Positions 52,953 to 62,142 of a DNA stretch of 64,000 bases are shown piece by piece. Each line of letters begins with the position of its first letter. Within the stretch, counting starts at the first letter, position 1. The notes below the pieces were generated by a model. It was not told the origin of the DNA and did no database searches. It saw only the letters and a program-made list of their open reading frames with translations. The stretch is taken from the NCBI RefSeq assembly GCF_003030345.1, contig NZ_CP028158.1, positions 682,001 to 746,000 on the forward strand, given 5' to 3'. Source of the DNA: Plantactinospora sp. BC1. Its GTDB lineage: Bacteria; Actinomycetota; Actinomycetes; Mycobacteriales; Micromonosporaceae. The position numbers were made by a program, and so were the translations under genes.

Positions 52953-53924
52953 TCAGGCGGCGGCCAGGTCCTGCGGGCCGAAGTTCGGGTTCCGGGCCAG
53001 CCAGGCGAGGTAGTTCGGGTTGCGGGACAACGAGTCGGTGTAGGCGGCGATGGCGTGTCCGAGCACCCGGGCGGCGATGCCGGCCGCCGGGGCGTCCGGG
53101 TGCCAGCCGAGCAGCAGCCGCCAGCGCAGCGGCGTGTTCGCCAGCGGGCGGGTGACCAGTCCGGAGACCGGTCGAAAGGTGGCCTGGGCGAGCGCGATCG
53201 CCTCGCCCGCCTCGACCAGGTCGATGCAGCTGCGGATGTCGGTCTCGTAGATCTTCGCCGGGGTGAAGCCGGCCCGGGCGCAGGCCGCCACGAAGCAGTC
53301 GGCGAAGCAGCCGTCACCGGGCGCCGCCGCCCAGCGCTCCCCGGCGAGCGCCGCCAGGTGCACCTCGTCGTTGGCGGCCAGCGGATGCGCCTCCGGCAGC
53401 AGCACGAAGACGGCGTCCATCGCCACGGCCCGCCAGGTCAGCCCGAACTCCGCCGACGGTACGGCGTCACCGCAGACCCCGGAGAGCACGAAGTCGAGCC
53501 GGCCGCTGAGCACCATCTGGGCCAGCTCGTCCACCGACCAGGACGCGTGGGTGCTGATCTGCGCGTGCGGCTGGTCGGCGGCGAGCCGGTGCACCAGTCC
53601 ACCGAGGATCGGACTGTTCACCCCGCCGAACCGGAACCGGGTCATCGTGGTGCCGGTTCCGGCCAGCCGGGCCGCCTCGTCCTGCAACCCCTTCATCGCG
53701 GGCAGCAGCACCCGGGCCCGGGCCAGCACCAGCTCACCCAGCGCGGTCGGTCGGGCGCCGCGTCGATCCCGCTCGAACAGCGGGCCGCCGAGAGTCCGCT
53801 CGATGCGCTGGAGCTGTGCGGTGAGCGCGGGCTGTGCCAGGCCCAGGGTCGAGGCCGCCTTCGTCACGCTGCCCGTCTCCGCGATCGCGCAGACCACCTT
53901 GAGGTGCCGCAGCTCCAGGTTCAT
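52953..53924 (-). CDS. LysR-family transcriptional regulator
   Basis: A 323-residue regulator. The winged HTH (about 1-60) has VTKAASTLGLAQPALTAQLQ, and the rest is the two-lobed effector domain (RFRFGGVNSPILGGLVHRLA, GRLDFVLSGVCGD, VFVLLPEAHPLA). Inducer unknown. The neighbouring ThuA gene is on the same strand upstream, so the usual divergent target is missing. A near-perfect palindrome 40 bases before the start is the likely autoregulatory site. Confidence 0.9.
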   Translation of the reverse strand: MNLELRHLKVVCAIAETGSVTKAASTLGLAQPALTAQLQRIERTLGGPLFERDRRGARPTALGELVLARARVLLPAMKGLQDEAARLAGTGTTMTRFRFGGVNSPILGGLVHRLAADQPHAQISTHASWSVDELAQMVLSGRLDFVLSGVCGDAVPSAEFGLTWRAVAMDAVFVLLPEAHPLAANDEVHLAALAGERWAAAPGDGCFADCFVAACARAGFTPAKIYETDIRSCIDLVEAGEAIALAQATFRPVSGLVTRPLANTPLRWRLLLGWHPDAPAAGIAARVLGHAIAAYTDSLSRNPNYLAWLARNPNFGPQDLAAA

Positions 53925-53963
53925 AGCGTGACGGTAGGACCCGAAAGGGATTCACGGCTAGAC

Positions 53964-53979
53964 CTTTGACTAGTGAAAG
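53964..53979. promoter_or_regulatory. Probable LysR-type binding site
   Basis: CTTTGACTAGTGAAAG is a 16-base palindrome with one mismatched pair, centred on ACTAGT. It contains T-N11-A, the LysR-family core, and ends 40 bases before the LysR start codon, the usual place for autoregulation. Confidence 0.55.
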
Positions 53980-54018
53980 ATCCCCCAAAGGAAACCCAAA
54001 CTGCAACCGAACGGACAC

Positions 54019-54705
54019 CTAATTCTGACGGGCGGCCCAGAGCAGGCCCCGTTCGGTGATCGTCCGGATCGGCGGCAGGGTCAGGTCGTCGAGCTTGTGC
54101 CCGACCGTCGAGACGAAGACCCGGCCGGCGCCCCAGGATCTGGTCCAGACCGCCGGCAGGGTGACCGACCGGTCCCACGGGGTACGCTCCGCCGCCCCCA
54201 CCTCCGCGACCGGCTCCGGGTCGAAGGTCACCGTCGCGAGTACGTCGTTGAGCGGATCGGTCAGCACCCAGTACTTCTCGGTGTGCAGCCGTACCGTCCC
54301 GATGTCCCGGACGATCGGATGGTCGGCCCGCTCCGGGCGTACCGTCAGCTCGTGGTCGAGGAAGCCCGGCGGATGGTGCACGAAGACGCCGCCGGTGAGC
54401 TGGTGGTAGGCGTTGTGGTGGAAGGCGCCGACGATCCCGCCGTGCCAGCCGGCGAACCCGGTACCGGCCCGGACCGCCGCGGTCAGCCCGGCCGCCTGCG
54501 CGTCGCTGATCGTCCCGATCGACCAGCACTGCACCACCAGGTCGGCGGCGGCCATCCGCTCCGGGTCGGCGTAGACGGCCAGGTCGTCGTGGACCTCCAC
54601 CGCGAAGCCCGCGTCCCGCAGGAACGGGACGAACAACTCCGTCGCGGCCACCGGGACGTGCCCCTCCCAGCCGCCCCGGACCACCAACGCGTCTCGCACC
54701 GCCAC
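54019..54705 (-). CDS. ThuA-like domain protein
   Basis: A 228-residue protein of the trehalose-utilisation ThuA family, a glutamine-amidotransferase-like flavodoxin fold. DALVVRGGWEGHVPVAATEL, DLVVQCWSIGTIS, GFAGWHGGIVGAFHHNAYHQ, HEKYWVLTD-type sequence and RVFVSTVGHKLDDL are characteristic. ThuA members convert 3-keto-disaccharides or act in related sugar oxidation paths; specific activity here is unknown. It lies 94 bases upstream of the LysR gene on the same strand. Confidence 0.88.
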   Translation of the reverse strand: MAVRDALVVRGGWEGHVPVAATELFVPFLRDAGFAVEVHDDLAVYADPERMAAADLVVQCWSIGTISDAQAAGLTAAVRAGTGFAGWHGGIVGAFHHNAYHQLTGGVFVHHPPGFLDHELTVRPERADHPIVRDIGTVRLHTEKYWVLTDPLNDVLATVTFDPEPVAEVGAAERTPWDRSVTLPAVWTRSWGAGRVFVSTVGHKLDDLTLPPIRTITERGLLWAARQN

Positions 54706-54784
54706 ACCTCCGTCCGGTAACGCACCCCGGCCCGACGCGGGGTCCGCGCCGGGCCGAGCAGGATCATGCCATCCGGGCGGACGT

Positions 54785-55447
54785 TCAGGTCGCCGCCGCC
54801 GGCGGCGTCGCCGTGGTCGCCGGTGGCGTCAGGTCCTCGACGTACGTCGGCCGGCCGCTCACCGCGTCGCGTACCTTGTCCACCACGCCGAGCGCGGGTT
54901 CGACCACCCGGTTCCACGGCGGTGTCGCCGGGGTGTCCGGGTGCGGCCGGGTCGGGGCGGCCTCCTCGGCGATCTCCACCCGGTTGCCGAGCCGGATCAG
55001 CTCGGCGTCACTGGCCGCCGCCCGCAGTGCCGGGAAGATCTCCGTCGAGGCGGTCGACGCGTGCCGGCGCAGCTGCCCGGTCACCTCGTCGGCGAGTTCG
55101 GCGAACCGGGGCTCGGTCGGGGTGACCTGCGCGAGTTCCCGCAGCGTACGCAGCACGTCGGTGTCCGCCGCCAGCTCCCGGTCGGCCAGCGGTCCGCCGT
55201 CGGGCAGCGCGCTGCGCACGGTCGGGTAGAGGTACTGCTCCTCGCCGGAGAGATGCCGGGCGACGGTCGCGGTCAGCACCTCGGCGACCTGGCTGCGCCG
55301 CTCCGGCGCGATCTCCCCGGTCAGCTCCCCGCAGAGCGCCACGATCTGGTCGTGCTCCTCGGCGAGCAGTTCCACCATGCTGCGCCCGCCGGGCCGGTAG
55401 TCCTCCTCGTCACCGGTCGGGGGCAGCGGCGGCAGTGGCACGCTCAC
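54785..55447 (-). CDS. Hemerythrin HHE domain protein
   Basis: A 220-residue protein. Residues 25-155 form a four-helix hemerythrin-like bundle: LAEEHDQIVALCGEL, VARHLSGEEQYLYPTVR and RRHASTASTEIFPAL carry the His/Glu iron ligands. The C-terminal 65 residues are Pro/Thr-rich with a conserved KVRDAVSGRPTYV segment. Such proteins bind a di-iron centre and respond to O2 or NO. The GTG at 55447 is chosen because AGGAGG precedes it by six bases. Confidence 0.87.
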   Translation of the reverse strand: MSVPLPPLPPTGDEEDYRPGGRSMVELLAEEHDQIVALCGELTGEIAPERRSQVAEVLTATVARHLSGEEQYLYPTVRSALPDGGPLADRELAADTDVLRTLRELAQVTPTEPRFAELADEVTGQLRRHASTASTEIFPALRAAASDAELIRLGNRVEIAEEAAPTRPHPDTPATPPWNRVVEPALGVVDKVRDAVSGRPTYVEDLTPPATTATPPAAAT

Positions 55448-55588
55448 GGTTGGCCTCCTCACTCCAGGTCCGCCGGTCCGGTCCATCCATCGACCGGCGC
55501 TGTTGGGCGGACACCCGCAGGTACCCTCGGGTCCAGATGGCGAAACCCGACACCGGGTGGGGGCGGACGCGTGGAGCCGCCCGGCTGG

Positions 55589-55594
55589 TATGAA
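55589..55594 (+). promoter_or_regulatory. Possible -10 box (TATGAA) of the M20 peptidase gene
   Basis: TATGAA ends seven bases before the ATG at 55602, and no ribosome-binding sequence precedes that ATG. The resulting leaderless start would exclude the earlier in-frame ATG at 55590, which overlaps this box. Confidence 0.35.
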
Positions 55595-55601
55595 GAACCG
55601 C

Positions 55602-56930
55602 ATGACTAGCGAGTCCGCGTCCACCCACCCGAGCGCCGCCGACGAGGTCGTCGAACTCTGCCGGGACCTGCTCCGGATCGACAGCAGCAACACCGGCGAC
55701 CCCGAGACCACCGTCGGGGAACGGGCCGCCGCGGAATACGTCGCGGGCAAGCTCGCCGAGGTCGGCGTGGAGTCGCAGCTGCGCGAGTCCGCGCCCGGCC
55801 GGACCAGCCTGGTCGCCCGGATCCCCGGTACCGACCCGGGCCGGGGCGCGCTGCTGGTGCACGGGCACCTGGACGTCGTACCCGCCGACGCGAGCGAGTG
55901 GTCGGTGCACCCGTTCTCCGGCGAGATCGCCGACGGCTACCTCTGGGGCCGGGGCGCCATCGACATGAAGGACTTCGACGCGATGGTCCTCGCGGTGGTG
56001 CGCCAGTGGCAGCGCACCGGGGTACGCCCGCCCCGCGACCTGGTGCTCGCCTTCACCGCCGACGAGGAGGCCGGCGGCGAGTACGGCGCGCACTTCCTGG
56101 TCGACCGCCACCCCGAGCTGCTGGAGGGCGCCACCGAGGCGATCGGCGAGGTCGGCGGCTTCTCCTACACGGTCAGCCCGGACCTGCGGCTCTATCTCAT
56201 CGAGACCGCCGAGAAGGGCCTGGAGTGGCTGCGGCTGCACGCCCGGGGCCGCCCCGGACACGGCTCCATGGTGCACGACGACAACGCCGTCACCGCCCTC
56301 GCCGAGGCGGTGGCCCGGGTCGGCCGGCACCGCTTCCCGATCGTGGTCACCCCGACCGTACGGGCGTTCCTGGAGCAGGTCTCCGAGGCGCTCGGCATCG
56401 AACTCGACCCGGACGACCCGGAGCTGGCGATCGCCAAGCTGGGGCCGATCGCCAACCTGATCGGGGCGACGGTCCGGAACACCGCCAACCCGACCCGGCT
56501 GGCCGCCGGCTACAAGGACAACGTGATCCCGAGCCGGGCCAGCGCCACCATCGACTGCCGGAGCCTGCCCGGCCAGTCCGAGCTGCTGATGGAGCAGTTG
56601 CGCGAGGTGATCGGGCCGGACATCGAGATCGAGCACGTCCAGCGGCAGCCGGCGCTGGAGACCAGTTTCGACGGCGACCTGGTCGACGCGATGGCGGCGG
56701 CGCTGCGGGCCGAGGACCCGGGTGCCCGGCCGGTGCCGTACATGCTCTCCGGCGGCACCGACGCCAAGGCGTTCGCCAAGCTCGGCATCCGCTGCTTCGG
56801 CTTCGCGCCGCTGCGGCTGCCGGCCGACCTGAACTTTTCCGCGCTCTTCCACGGCATCGACGAGCGGGTGCCGGTCGACGGACTACAGTTCGGCGTGCGG
56901 GTGCTCGACCGGTTCCTCCGGCAGAGCTGA
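55602..56930 (+). CDS. M20-family metallopeptidase
   Basis: A 442-residue di-zinc peptidase. Metal and catalytic residues are in LLVHGHLDVVPAD, WGRGAIDMKDF (bridging Asp), FTADEEAGGEYG (catalytic Glu pair) and a final LFHGIDERVPV (His). The dimerisation lid lies between about 200 and 330 (RGRPGHGSMVHDDNAVTAL). Nearest relatives are actinobacterial M20/DapE-ArgE-type proteins annotated as peptidases; substrate unknown. The ATG at 55602 is used; ATG at 55590 is an alternative. Confidence 0.9.
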   Translation: MTSESASTHPSAADEVVELCRDLLRIDSSNTGDPETTVGERAAAEYVAGKLAEVGVESQLRESAPGRTSLVARIPGTDPGRGALLVHGHLDVVPADASEWSVHPFSGEIADGYLWGRGAIDMKDFDAMVLAVVRQWQRTGVRPPRDLVLAFTADEEAGGEYGAHFLVDRHPELLEGATEAIGEVGGFSYTVSPDLRLYLIETAEKGLEWLRLHARGRPGHGSMVHDDNAVTALAEAVARVGRHRFPIVVTPTVRAFLEQVSEALGIELDPDDPELAIAKLGPIANLIGATVRNTANPTRLAAGYKDNVIPSRASATIDCRSLPGQSELLMEQLREVIGPDIEIEHVQRQPALETSFDGDLVDAMAAALRAEDPGARPVPYMLSGGTDAKAFAKLGIRCFGFAPLRLPADLNFSALFHGIDERVPVDGLQFGVRVLDRFLRQS

Positions 56931-57107
56931 CCACCCGTCCGCCTGGCACATCCGGCGGCACTCGTCTACGGTTCCCCGGTTGATCCATCTACTTCCGGTT
57001 CCACCCAGTCCCGGTCCACCCAGCCCCGGCCGCGTCGGCGTATCGACTTCCCGCCCGCGCCGGGCTCGGCGGGCCGGCGACATCGCAGCGAAGGGACAGG
57101 CCACACC

Positions 57108-57776
57108 ATGACCGACCAGCACGCCGAGCTGGACGCCGCCCTGGAACGGGTCATCGAGACCGCTCGGGCGCACCTCGCCGCCGTCCGGGCCGCCGAGGGC
57201 CGGATCGACGACGATGCCGTCTGGCAGGCGTACGTCGAGCTCAACAACGCGTCGTACGAGTACGACGAGCAACTGCTCGACGCCTTCGGCGAGGTCACGC
57301 CCTGGGACGTGGAGGCGATCGACCCGGACGAGGCGGACGAGCGCTTCGGGGTGGGCCTGGGCGGTGCCGACGGCTCCGAGCCGAGCGACCCGCACCCGCT
57401 GGTCCTCTCCGTACGCCACCGGCGCGACTACCGGGTGCCGAGCGTCGCCGCCCTGCTCCGGGTGGCCCAGGCCGCTCGGCGGGCCGCCGTACCGGAGGAC
57501 GACGAGTCGCCGGTGGTGGAGGGTGTCGGCGAGGCGGTGCTGGAGCTGTTGCAGACCGGGGACGGGTCGCTGGGCGCCCTCGACATCCCCGAGCTGGAGC
57601 CGCTGGACGGCGTGGTGATGGTCAGCGAGGTCTCCGTCCCGCTCGACCTGGAGTCCTTCGACGACGAGGACAGCAGCGGGCCGTTCACGCCGGGGGCCGA
57701 CGACCGGCTCGTCGGTCGGCTGGACGAGCACCCGTTCCTGTCGGACGCCGACGAGGAGACCGAGCGGGCCCGGTAG
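57108..57776 (+). CDS. Acidic hypothetical protein
   Basis: A 222-residue, strongly acidic protein. The N-terminal part is helical (ELDAALERVIETARAHLAAV, AVWQAYVELNNASYEYDEQL), a central RHRRDYRVPSVAALLRVAQA segment follows, and the end is Asp/Glu/Ser-rich and probably disordered. Such proteins recur in Micromonosporaceae genomes without assigned function, as far as I recall. GAAGGGACAGG precedes the ATG. Convergent with the DUF5703 gene, seven bases apart. Confidence 0.75.
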   Translation: MTDQHAELDAALERVIETARAHLAAVRAAEGRIDDDAVWQAYVELNNASYEYDEQLLDAFGEVTPWDVEAIDPDEADERFGVGLGGADGSEPSDPHPLVLSVRHRRDYRVPSVAALLRVAQAARRAAVPEDDESPVVEGVGEAVLELLQTGDGSLGALDIPELEPLDGVVMVSEVSVPLDLESFDDEDSSGPFTPGADDRLVGRLDEHPFLSDADEETERAR

Positions 57777-57783
57777 GGGTGGT

Positions 57784-57975
57784 TCAGTAGGAGAGGCCCG
57801 GTTGCGACTGGTTGGCCACCCGGCGGCGCAGCACCACCTGTCGGGTGCCGTCCCGGAACAGTCGCACCCGGGCCAGCTCCCAGCCGGAGAACTCGGCCTG
57901 GATCGCCAGTTGCGCCATTGCGGTCTTCCGGTCGACATTCGGCGGTAACCGCAATGGCGCGTATTCGTAGTCCAT
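57784..57975 (-). CDS. DUF5703 family protein
   Basis: A 63-residue protein matching the actinobacterial DUF5703 family: MDYEYAPLRLPPNVDRKTAM, LAIQAEFSGWELARVRLF and DGTRQVVLRRR. It is a small beta-rich protein with no known activity. The ATG at 57975 matches the family start and has AGAGG close before it; an earlier start at 57993 adds only MGRIED. Confidence 0.85.
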   Translation of the reverse strand: MDYEYAPLRLPPNVDRKTAMAQLAIQAEFSGWELARVRLFRDGTRQVVLRRRVANQSQPGLSY

Positions 57976-58053
57976 GTCCTCTATCCTGCCCACGCGCGCG
58001 GGGCGGCACCAGTCCTTCCGCGCCGGTGCGGTGTGCCGTGTCCCCGTCCGGGG

Positions 58054-59025
58054 TCAGCTGTCCCGTTCCGGGTAGCCGACCGGAACGGACGAGACGTCGT
58101 CGAGGGCCCGGGTGATCTCCAGCGGCAGCGTCATCCGCTCCACCTGGAGTGCGCCGAGCAGCTGACCAACGGTGCGGGCGCCGAGGATCGGGGCGACCAC
58201 CCCGGGCCGGTCCCGGACCCAGGCCAGCGCCACCTCCAGCGGTGACACGCCCAGTCCGCCGGCCGCGGTCGCCACCGCCTCGACGATGCTGGAGCAGCGC
58301 GGCTCCAGATAGCGGGCGACGAAGGGTTCGAAGTGTGCCGAGGCGGCCCGGGAGTCGGCCGGTCGGCCGTGCCGGTATTTCCCGGTCAGCACCCCGCGAC
58401 CCAGCGGTGACCAGGGCAGCACGCCGAGCCCGAGCTCCTCGCAGGCGGGCAGCAGCTCCCGCTCGATGCCGCGCTCCAGCAGGGAATACTCCACCTGGGC
58501 GGCGACCACCGGCGCCCGGCCGGGGAACGCCGCCTGCCAGGTGGCGGCCCGGGCGGTCTGCCAGCCGGAGAAGTTGGAGACGCCGACGTAGCGCACCCGG
58601 CCGCTGGTCACCGCGTGGTCCAGCGCGGCCAGCGTCTCCTCCAGCGGGGTGGCCGGGTCGTAGCCGTGCACCTGCCACAGGTCGACGTGGTCGGTGCCGA
58701 GCCGGCGCAGCGAGGCGTCCAGGGTGCGCAGCAGGTGGCCCCGGGAGGTGTCCCGGCGGCGGCCGGGACCGGGCCGCAGCCCCGCCTTGGTGGCGATCAG
58801 CAGGTCGTCGCGGGGGACCAGGGTGCCGAGCAGTGAGCCGATCACCGCCTCGGCGTCCCCGTCGCCGTAGACGTCGGCCGTGTCGACGATGTTGCCCCCG
58901 GCGTCCAGGTAACTCTTCAGTTGCGCGGCAGCGTCGTCCGCATCGGTGTCCCGACCCCAGGTCATGGTGCCGAGCGCGAGCCGGGAAACCGCCAGCCCGC
59001 TTCGGCCGAGCGGTCGCTGTTGCAT
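58054..59025 (-). CDS. Aldo/keto reductase
   Basis: A 323-residue NADPH-dependent TIM-barrel reductase. The catalytic tetrad is visible: Asp and Tyr in DTADVYGDGDAE, Lys in IATKAG, His in LWQVHGYDP. The C-terminal ILGARTVGQLLGAL forms the cofactor phosphate site. It resembles YajO/tas-like members; substrate unknown. TAAGGT six bases before the ATG suggests a leaderless message. Divergent from the LLM oxidoreductase. Confidence 0.92.
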   Translation of the reverse strand: MQQRPLGRSGLAVSRLALGTMTWGRDTDADDAAAQLKSYLDAGGNIVDTADVYGDGDAEAVIGSLLGTLVPRDDLLIATKAGLRPGPGRRRDTSRGHLLRTLDASLRRLGTDHVDLWQVHGYDPATPLEETLAALDHAVTSGRVRYVGVSNFSGWQTARAATWQAAFPGRAPVVAAQVEYSLLERGIERELLPACEELGLGVLPWSPLGRGVLTGKYRHGRPADSRAASAHFEPFVARYLEPRCSSIVEAVATAAGGLGVSPLEVALAWVRDRPGVVAPILGARTVGQLLGALQVERMTLPLEITRALDDVSSVPVGYPERDS

Positions 59026-59031
59026 GGTTGA

Positions 59032-59037
59032 ACCTTA
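59032..59037 (-). promoter_or_regulatory. Probable -10 box (TAAGGT) of the aldo/keto reductase gene
   Basis: TAAGGT ends six bases before the ATG at 59025, with no ribosome-binding site between, consistent with leaderless transcription. Confidence 0.4.
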
Positions 59038-59206
59038 TTCAGAACATCGCCCCGCCGATATCCTCGCTCCCGCCATCCCGCTGCGGGTCGAGAGGTACAA
59101 AAACGACGTCCAGGCACGGGTCCGGCATCGGCGGGTCAGCGGAGGAGGGTCGGGGGTCATTGCGTACCCTGATGCGACTTGCGCCACGGATGGGGGAGAA
59201 GAAGCA

Positions 59207-60259
59207 GTGCGACTCGGGCTCAGCCTCGGATACCAGACGGCGTGGAGCACTCCGGCGGACCACCTCGCCCTCACCCGGGAGGCGGACCGGCTCGGCTACT
59301 CGGTGGTCTGGGCGGCGGAGGCGTACGGCTCGGACTCGCCCAGCATGCTGGCCTGGCTGGCCGGGCAGACCGAGCGGATCGACGTCGGCTCGGCGGTGAT
59401 GCAGATCCCGGCCCGCAGCCCGGCGGCGACCGCGATGACCGCCGCCACCATCGACGCCGTCTCCGGCGGCCGGTTCCGGCTCGGTCTCGGCGTCTCCGGC
59501 CCGCAGGTCTCGGAGGGCTGGCACGGGGTGCGGTTCGCCAAGCCGCTGGCCCGGACCCGGGAGTACGTCGACATCGTCAAGCTGGCCATCGCCCGCAAGC
59601 CGGTGGAGTACGACGGCGCGCACTACCGCCTGCCGCTGCCGGACGGCCCCGGCAAGGCGCTCCGGCTCGGCTTCCATCCGCCCCGGGAGGAGATCCCGAT
59701 CTACCTGGCCGCGGTCGGGCCGAAGAACCTCGAACTCGCCGGTGAGATCGCCGACGGCTGGCTGGCGATCTTCTACGCGCCGGAGTTCGCCGCCGAGCAG
59801 CTCGGCGCGGTGACCGCCGGCCGGGCGAAGGTCGGCAAGGAACTCGCCGGCTTCGACGTGGTGCCCAGCGTGCCGGTGGTGGTCGGTGACGACGTCGCCG
59901 CCTGCGCCGAACTGGTCCGCTGGTACGCCGCGCTCTACGTCGGCGGGATGGGCAGCCGGGAGCAGAACTTCTACAACCAGCTCGCCACCCGGATGGGGTA
60001 CGGCGACGCCGCCCGCGAGGTGCAGGACCTCTACCTGGCCAAGCGGCAGCGCGACGCGGCGGCGGCCGTACCACTCGAGTTCATCGACCGGACCTCCCTG
60101 CTCGGCCCGAAGGAGCGGATCGCCGACCGGATGCGCGAGTACGCCGCTGCCGGCGTCACCACGCTCTCGCTGACCCTCTTCGTCGCCGACGCGGAGAGCG
60201 GGATCGAGACCCTGCGTACCTGCGCCGAGGCGCTGGACCTCGCCGGGGTCGGCGAGTGA
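59207..60259 (+). CDS. LLM-class F420-dependent oxidoreductase
   Basis: A 350-residue luciferase-like monooxygenase-fold enzyme. [61 protein letters not shown] and [19 protein letters not shown] follow the F420-dependent family commonly annotated as LLM class F420-dependent oxidoreductase. It would transfer hydride with the deazaflavin F420, consistent with an actinobacterial host. The GTG at 59207 follows GGGGAGAAGAAG. Substrate unknown. Confidence 0.9.
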   Translation: MRLGLSLGYQTAWSTPADHLALTREADRLGYSVVWAAEAYGSDSPSMLAWLAGQTERIDVGSAVMQIPARSPAATAMTAATIDAVSGGRFRLGLGVSGPQVSEGWHGVRFAKPLARTREYVDIVKLAIARKPVEYDGAHYRLPLPDGPGKALRLGFHPPREEIPIYLAAVGPKNLELAGEIADGWLAIFYAPEFAAEQLGAVTAGRAKVGKELAGFDVVPSVPVVVGDDVAACAELVRWYAALYVGGMGSREQNFYNQLATRMGYGDAAREVQDLYLAKRQRDAAAAVPLEFIDRTSLLGPKERIADRMREYAAAGVTTLSLTLFVADAESGIETLRTCAEALDLAGVGE

Positions 60260-60323
60260 GCGGGCCGGGAGAGCACGGGCCGGCGGGCGAGCGGCGGGGT
60301 ACGGGAACGAGCGGGGTGCGCGG

Positions 60324-61157
60324 GTGAGCTGGATCGAGGCAATCGTCCTGGGGATCGTCCAGGGCCTCACCGAGTTCCTGCCGGTCAGTTCGTCGGGTCA
60401 TCTGCGGATCACCTCGGCGATCTTCTTCGACCAGGACGCCGGGGCGTCCTTCACCGCGGTCACCCAGCTCGGCACCGAGGCGGCCGTGCTGCTCTACTTC
60501 GCCAAGGACATCTGGCGGATCACCCGGGTCTGGGTGGTCGGGATCTGGGACAAGTCCGTGCGGTCGAGCCTCGACTACCGGATGGGCTGGTACGTCATCA
60601 TCGGCTCGATCCCGATCGGCGTCTTCGGCTTCCTCTTCAAGGACCAGATCCGGGACACCGCCCGGAACCTCTGGCTGGTCGCCACCACGTTGATCGTCTT
60701 CGCCTTCGTGCTCGCCTTCGCCGAGTACTGGGGCCGGCAGACCCGCCGGCTGGAGAACTTCACCCTCAAGGACGGCGTCGTGATGGGCTTCGCCCAGGCG
60801 ATGGCGCTGATCCCCGGGGTGTCCCGGTCCGGCGGCACGCTGACCGCCGGGCTCTTCCTCAACCTGACCCGCGAGGCGGCGGCCCGGTACTCCTTCCTGC
60901 TGGCCATCCCGGCGGTGGTGATGTCCGGGATCTTCAGCCTCCCCGACGTCTTCGACACCAGCGGCGGCGGCTCGATCCCGACCCCGGCGCAGATGATCGT
61001 GGCCACGGTGATCGCCTTCGGGGTCGGCTACGCCGCCATCGCCTGGCTGCTGCGCTATGTCGCGCACCACACCCTCTACGTCTTCGTGCTCTACCGGGTG
61101 GCGCTGGGCAGCCTGGTCCTGGCCCTGCTGCTGACCGGCACGATCAGCGCCACCTGA
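60324..61157 (+). CDS. uppP: Undecaprenyl-diphosphatase
   Basis: A 277-residue, eight-helix membrane enzyme that dephosphorylates undecaprenyl diphosphate, recycling the lipid carrier for peptidoglycan synthesis and giving some bacitracin resistance. The two active-site motifs are [13 protein letters not shown] (17-29) and PGVSRSGGT (164-172). Length agrees with BacA/UppP. GTG start; the upstream ribosome-binding sequence is poor (GAGCGGGG). It stands between the LLM gene and the phosphomutase-like gene. Confidence 0.95.
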   Translation: MSWIEAIVLGIVQGLTEFLPVSSSGHLRITSAIFFDQDAGASFTAVTQLGTEAAVLLYFAKDIWRITRVWVVGIWDKSVRSSLDYRMGWYVIIGSIPIGVFGFLFKDQIRDTARNLWLVATTLIVFAFVLAFAEYWGRQTRRLENFTLKDGVVMGFAQAMALIPGVSRSGGTLTAGLFLNLTREAAARYSFLLAIPAVVMSGIFSLPDVFDTSGGGSIPTPAQMIVATVIAFGVGYAAIAWLLRYVAHHTLYVFVLYRVALGSLVLALLLTGTISAT

Positions 61158-61283
61158 TCCACCCGCCACGGCCGTCGGTGGTCGGCCCGCCGGCCGTCAC
61201 CGGGGCCCGGCCGCCGGGCCGGTGACCCTCCGGTCGGGGCGGCCGACCTGGCGGCTCGCCGGGGCGGCCGGACGGCCGGAACG

Positions 61284-61289
61284 TAGGGT
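61284..61289 (+). promoter_or_regulatory. Probable -10 box (TAGGGT) of the phosphomutase-like gene
   Basis: TAGGGT ends six bases before the GTG at 61296, the same arrangement as at the DUF3090 gene and the Clp-N regulator. It supports a leaderless start at 61296. Confidence 0.45.
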
Positions 61290-61295
61290 GTGGTC

Positions 61296-62030
61296 GTGGC
61301 GACCCTTCTGCTCCTCCGGCACGGCCGGACCACGGCGAACGCCGACGGCGGCCTGGCCGGACGGCAACCCGTGGAACTCGACGAGACCGGCCGGGCCCAG
61401 GCGACGGCGGTGGGCGGCCGGCTCCGGGCGATCCCGCTGGCGGCGGTGGTGACCAGCCCGCTGATCCGGTGCCGGCAGACGCTGGAGCTGGCGCTGCCCG
61501 ACGCCGTACCGACGGTCGAGGAGGGACTCGTCGAGTGCGACTACGGCGCCTGGCAGGGCCAGCCGCTGAAGAAGCTGGCCAAGGATCCACTGTGGCAGGT
61601 GGTGCAGCAGCACCCGAGCGCGGCGGTCTTTCCGGACGGGGAGTCGATGGCCGGGATGGCGGCCCGGGCGGTCGAGGCGGTACGCCGCTGGGACGCCCGG
61701 ATCACCACCGAGCACGGGCCGGAGGCGGTCTGGCTGGCGTGCAGCCACGGCGACGTGATCAAGGCCATCGTGGCGGACGCGATGGGCGTACACCTGGACC
61801 AGTTCCAGCGGATCGTGGCCGACCCGGGGTCGGTGACCGGAATCCGCTACACCCCGGTCCGCCCGTTCGTGCTGCGGCTCAACGACACCGGCGGCGACCT
61901 GACCAGCCTGGTCCCGCCGCGCCCGACCCGGCGCCGCCGGGCCCGCCCGGTCTCCTCCGACGCGGCGGTCGGCGGTGGGGTGGGGGTGGCCGGCGCCGGA
62001 TCGGCTGGCCCCGCCGGGCGGCGGCGGTGA
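61296..62030 (+). CDS. Histidine phosphatase superfamily protein (MSMEG_4193 family)
   Basis: A 244-residue protein with the phosphoglycerate-mutase fold: LLLLRHGRTTANADGG carries the phospho-His, VVTSPLIRCRQTLELAL the second Arg, and WLACSHGDVIKAIVADAMG the distal His. It belongs to the MSMEG_4193 group of putative phosphomutases, constantly found with DUF3090, SCO1664-family and mshC genes. Its substrate is unknown. The C-terminal Arg/Gly tail is variable. An in-frame GTG at 61290 overlaps the end of the -10 box region and is less likely. Confidence 0.87.
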   Translation: MATLLLLRHGRTTANADGGLAGRQPVELDETGRAQATAVGGRLRAIPLAAVVTSPLIRCRQTLELALPDAVPTVEEGLVECDYGAWQGQPLKKLAKDPLWQVVQQHPSAAVFPDGESMAGMAARAVEAVRRWDARITTEHGPEAVWLACSHGDVIKAIVADAMGVHLDQFQRIVADPGSVTGIRYTPVRPFVLRLNDTGGDLTSLVPPRPTRRRRARPVSSDAAVGGGVGVAGAGSAGPAGRRR

Positions 62031-62129
62031 CCGGGCGGCGCTGCCGTCCCGGGCGGTGCCCCGCAGCGACCGGACCGGGGCGTACGGTGATTCGGGTCGG
62101 TGGGCTGCGCGGTGTGGTACCGGGCCGGA

Positions 62130-62135
62130 TAGGGT
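62130..62135 (+). promoter_or_regulatory. Probable -10 box (TAGGGT) of the DUF3090 gene
   Basis: TAGGGT ends seven bases before the ATG at 62143 and there is no ribosome-binding site, so the message is probably leaderless. Confidence 0.45.
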
Positions 62136-62142
62136 CGTGGGT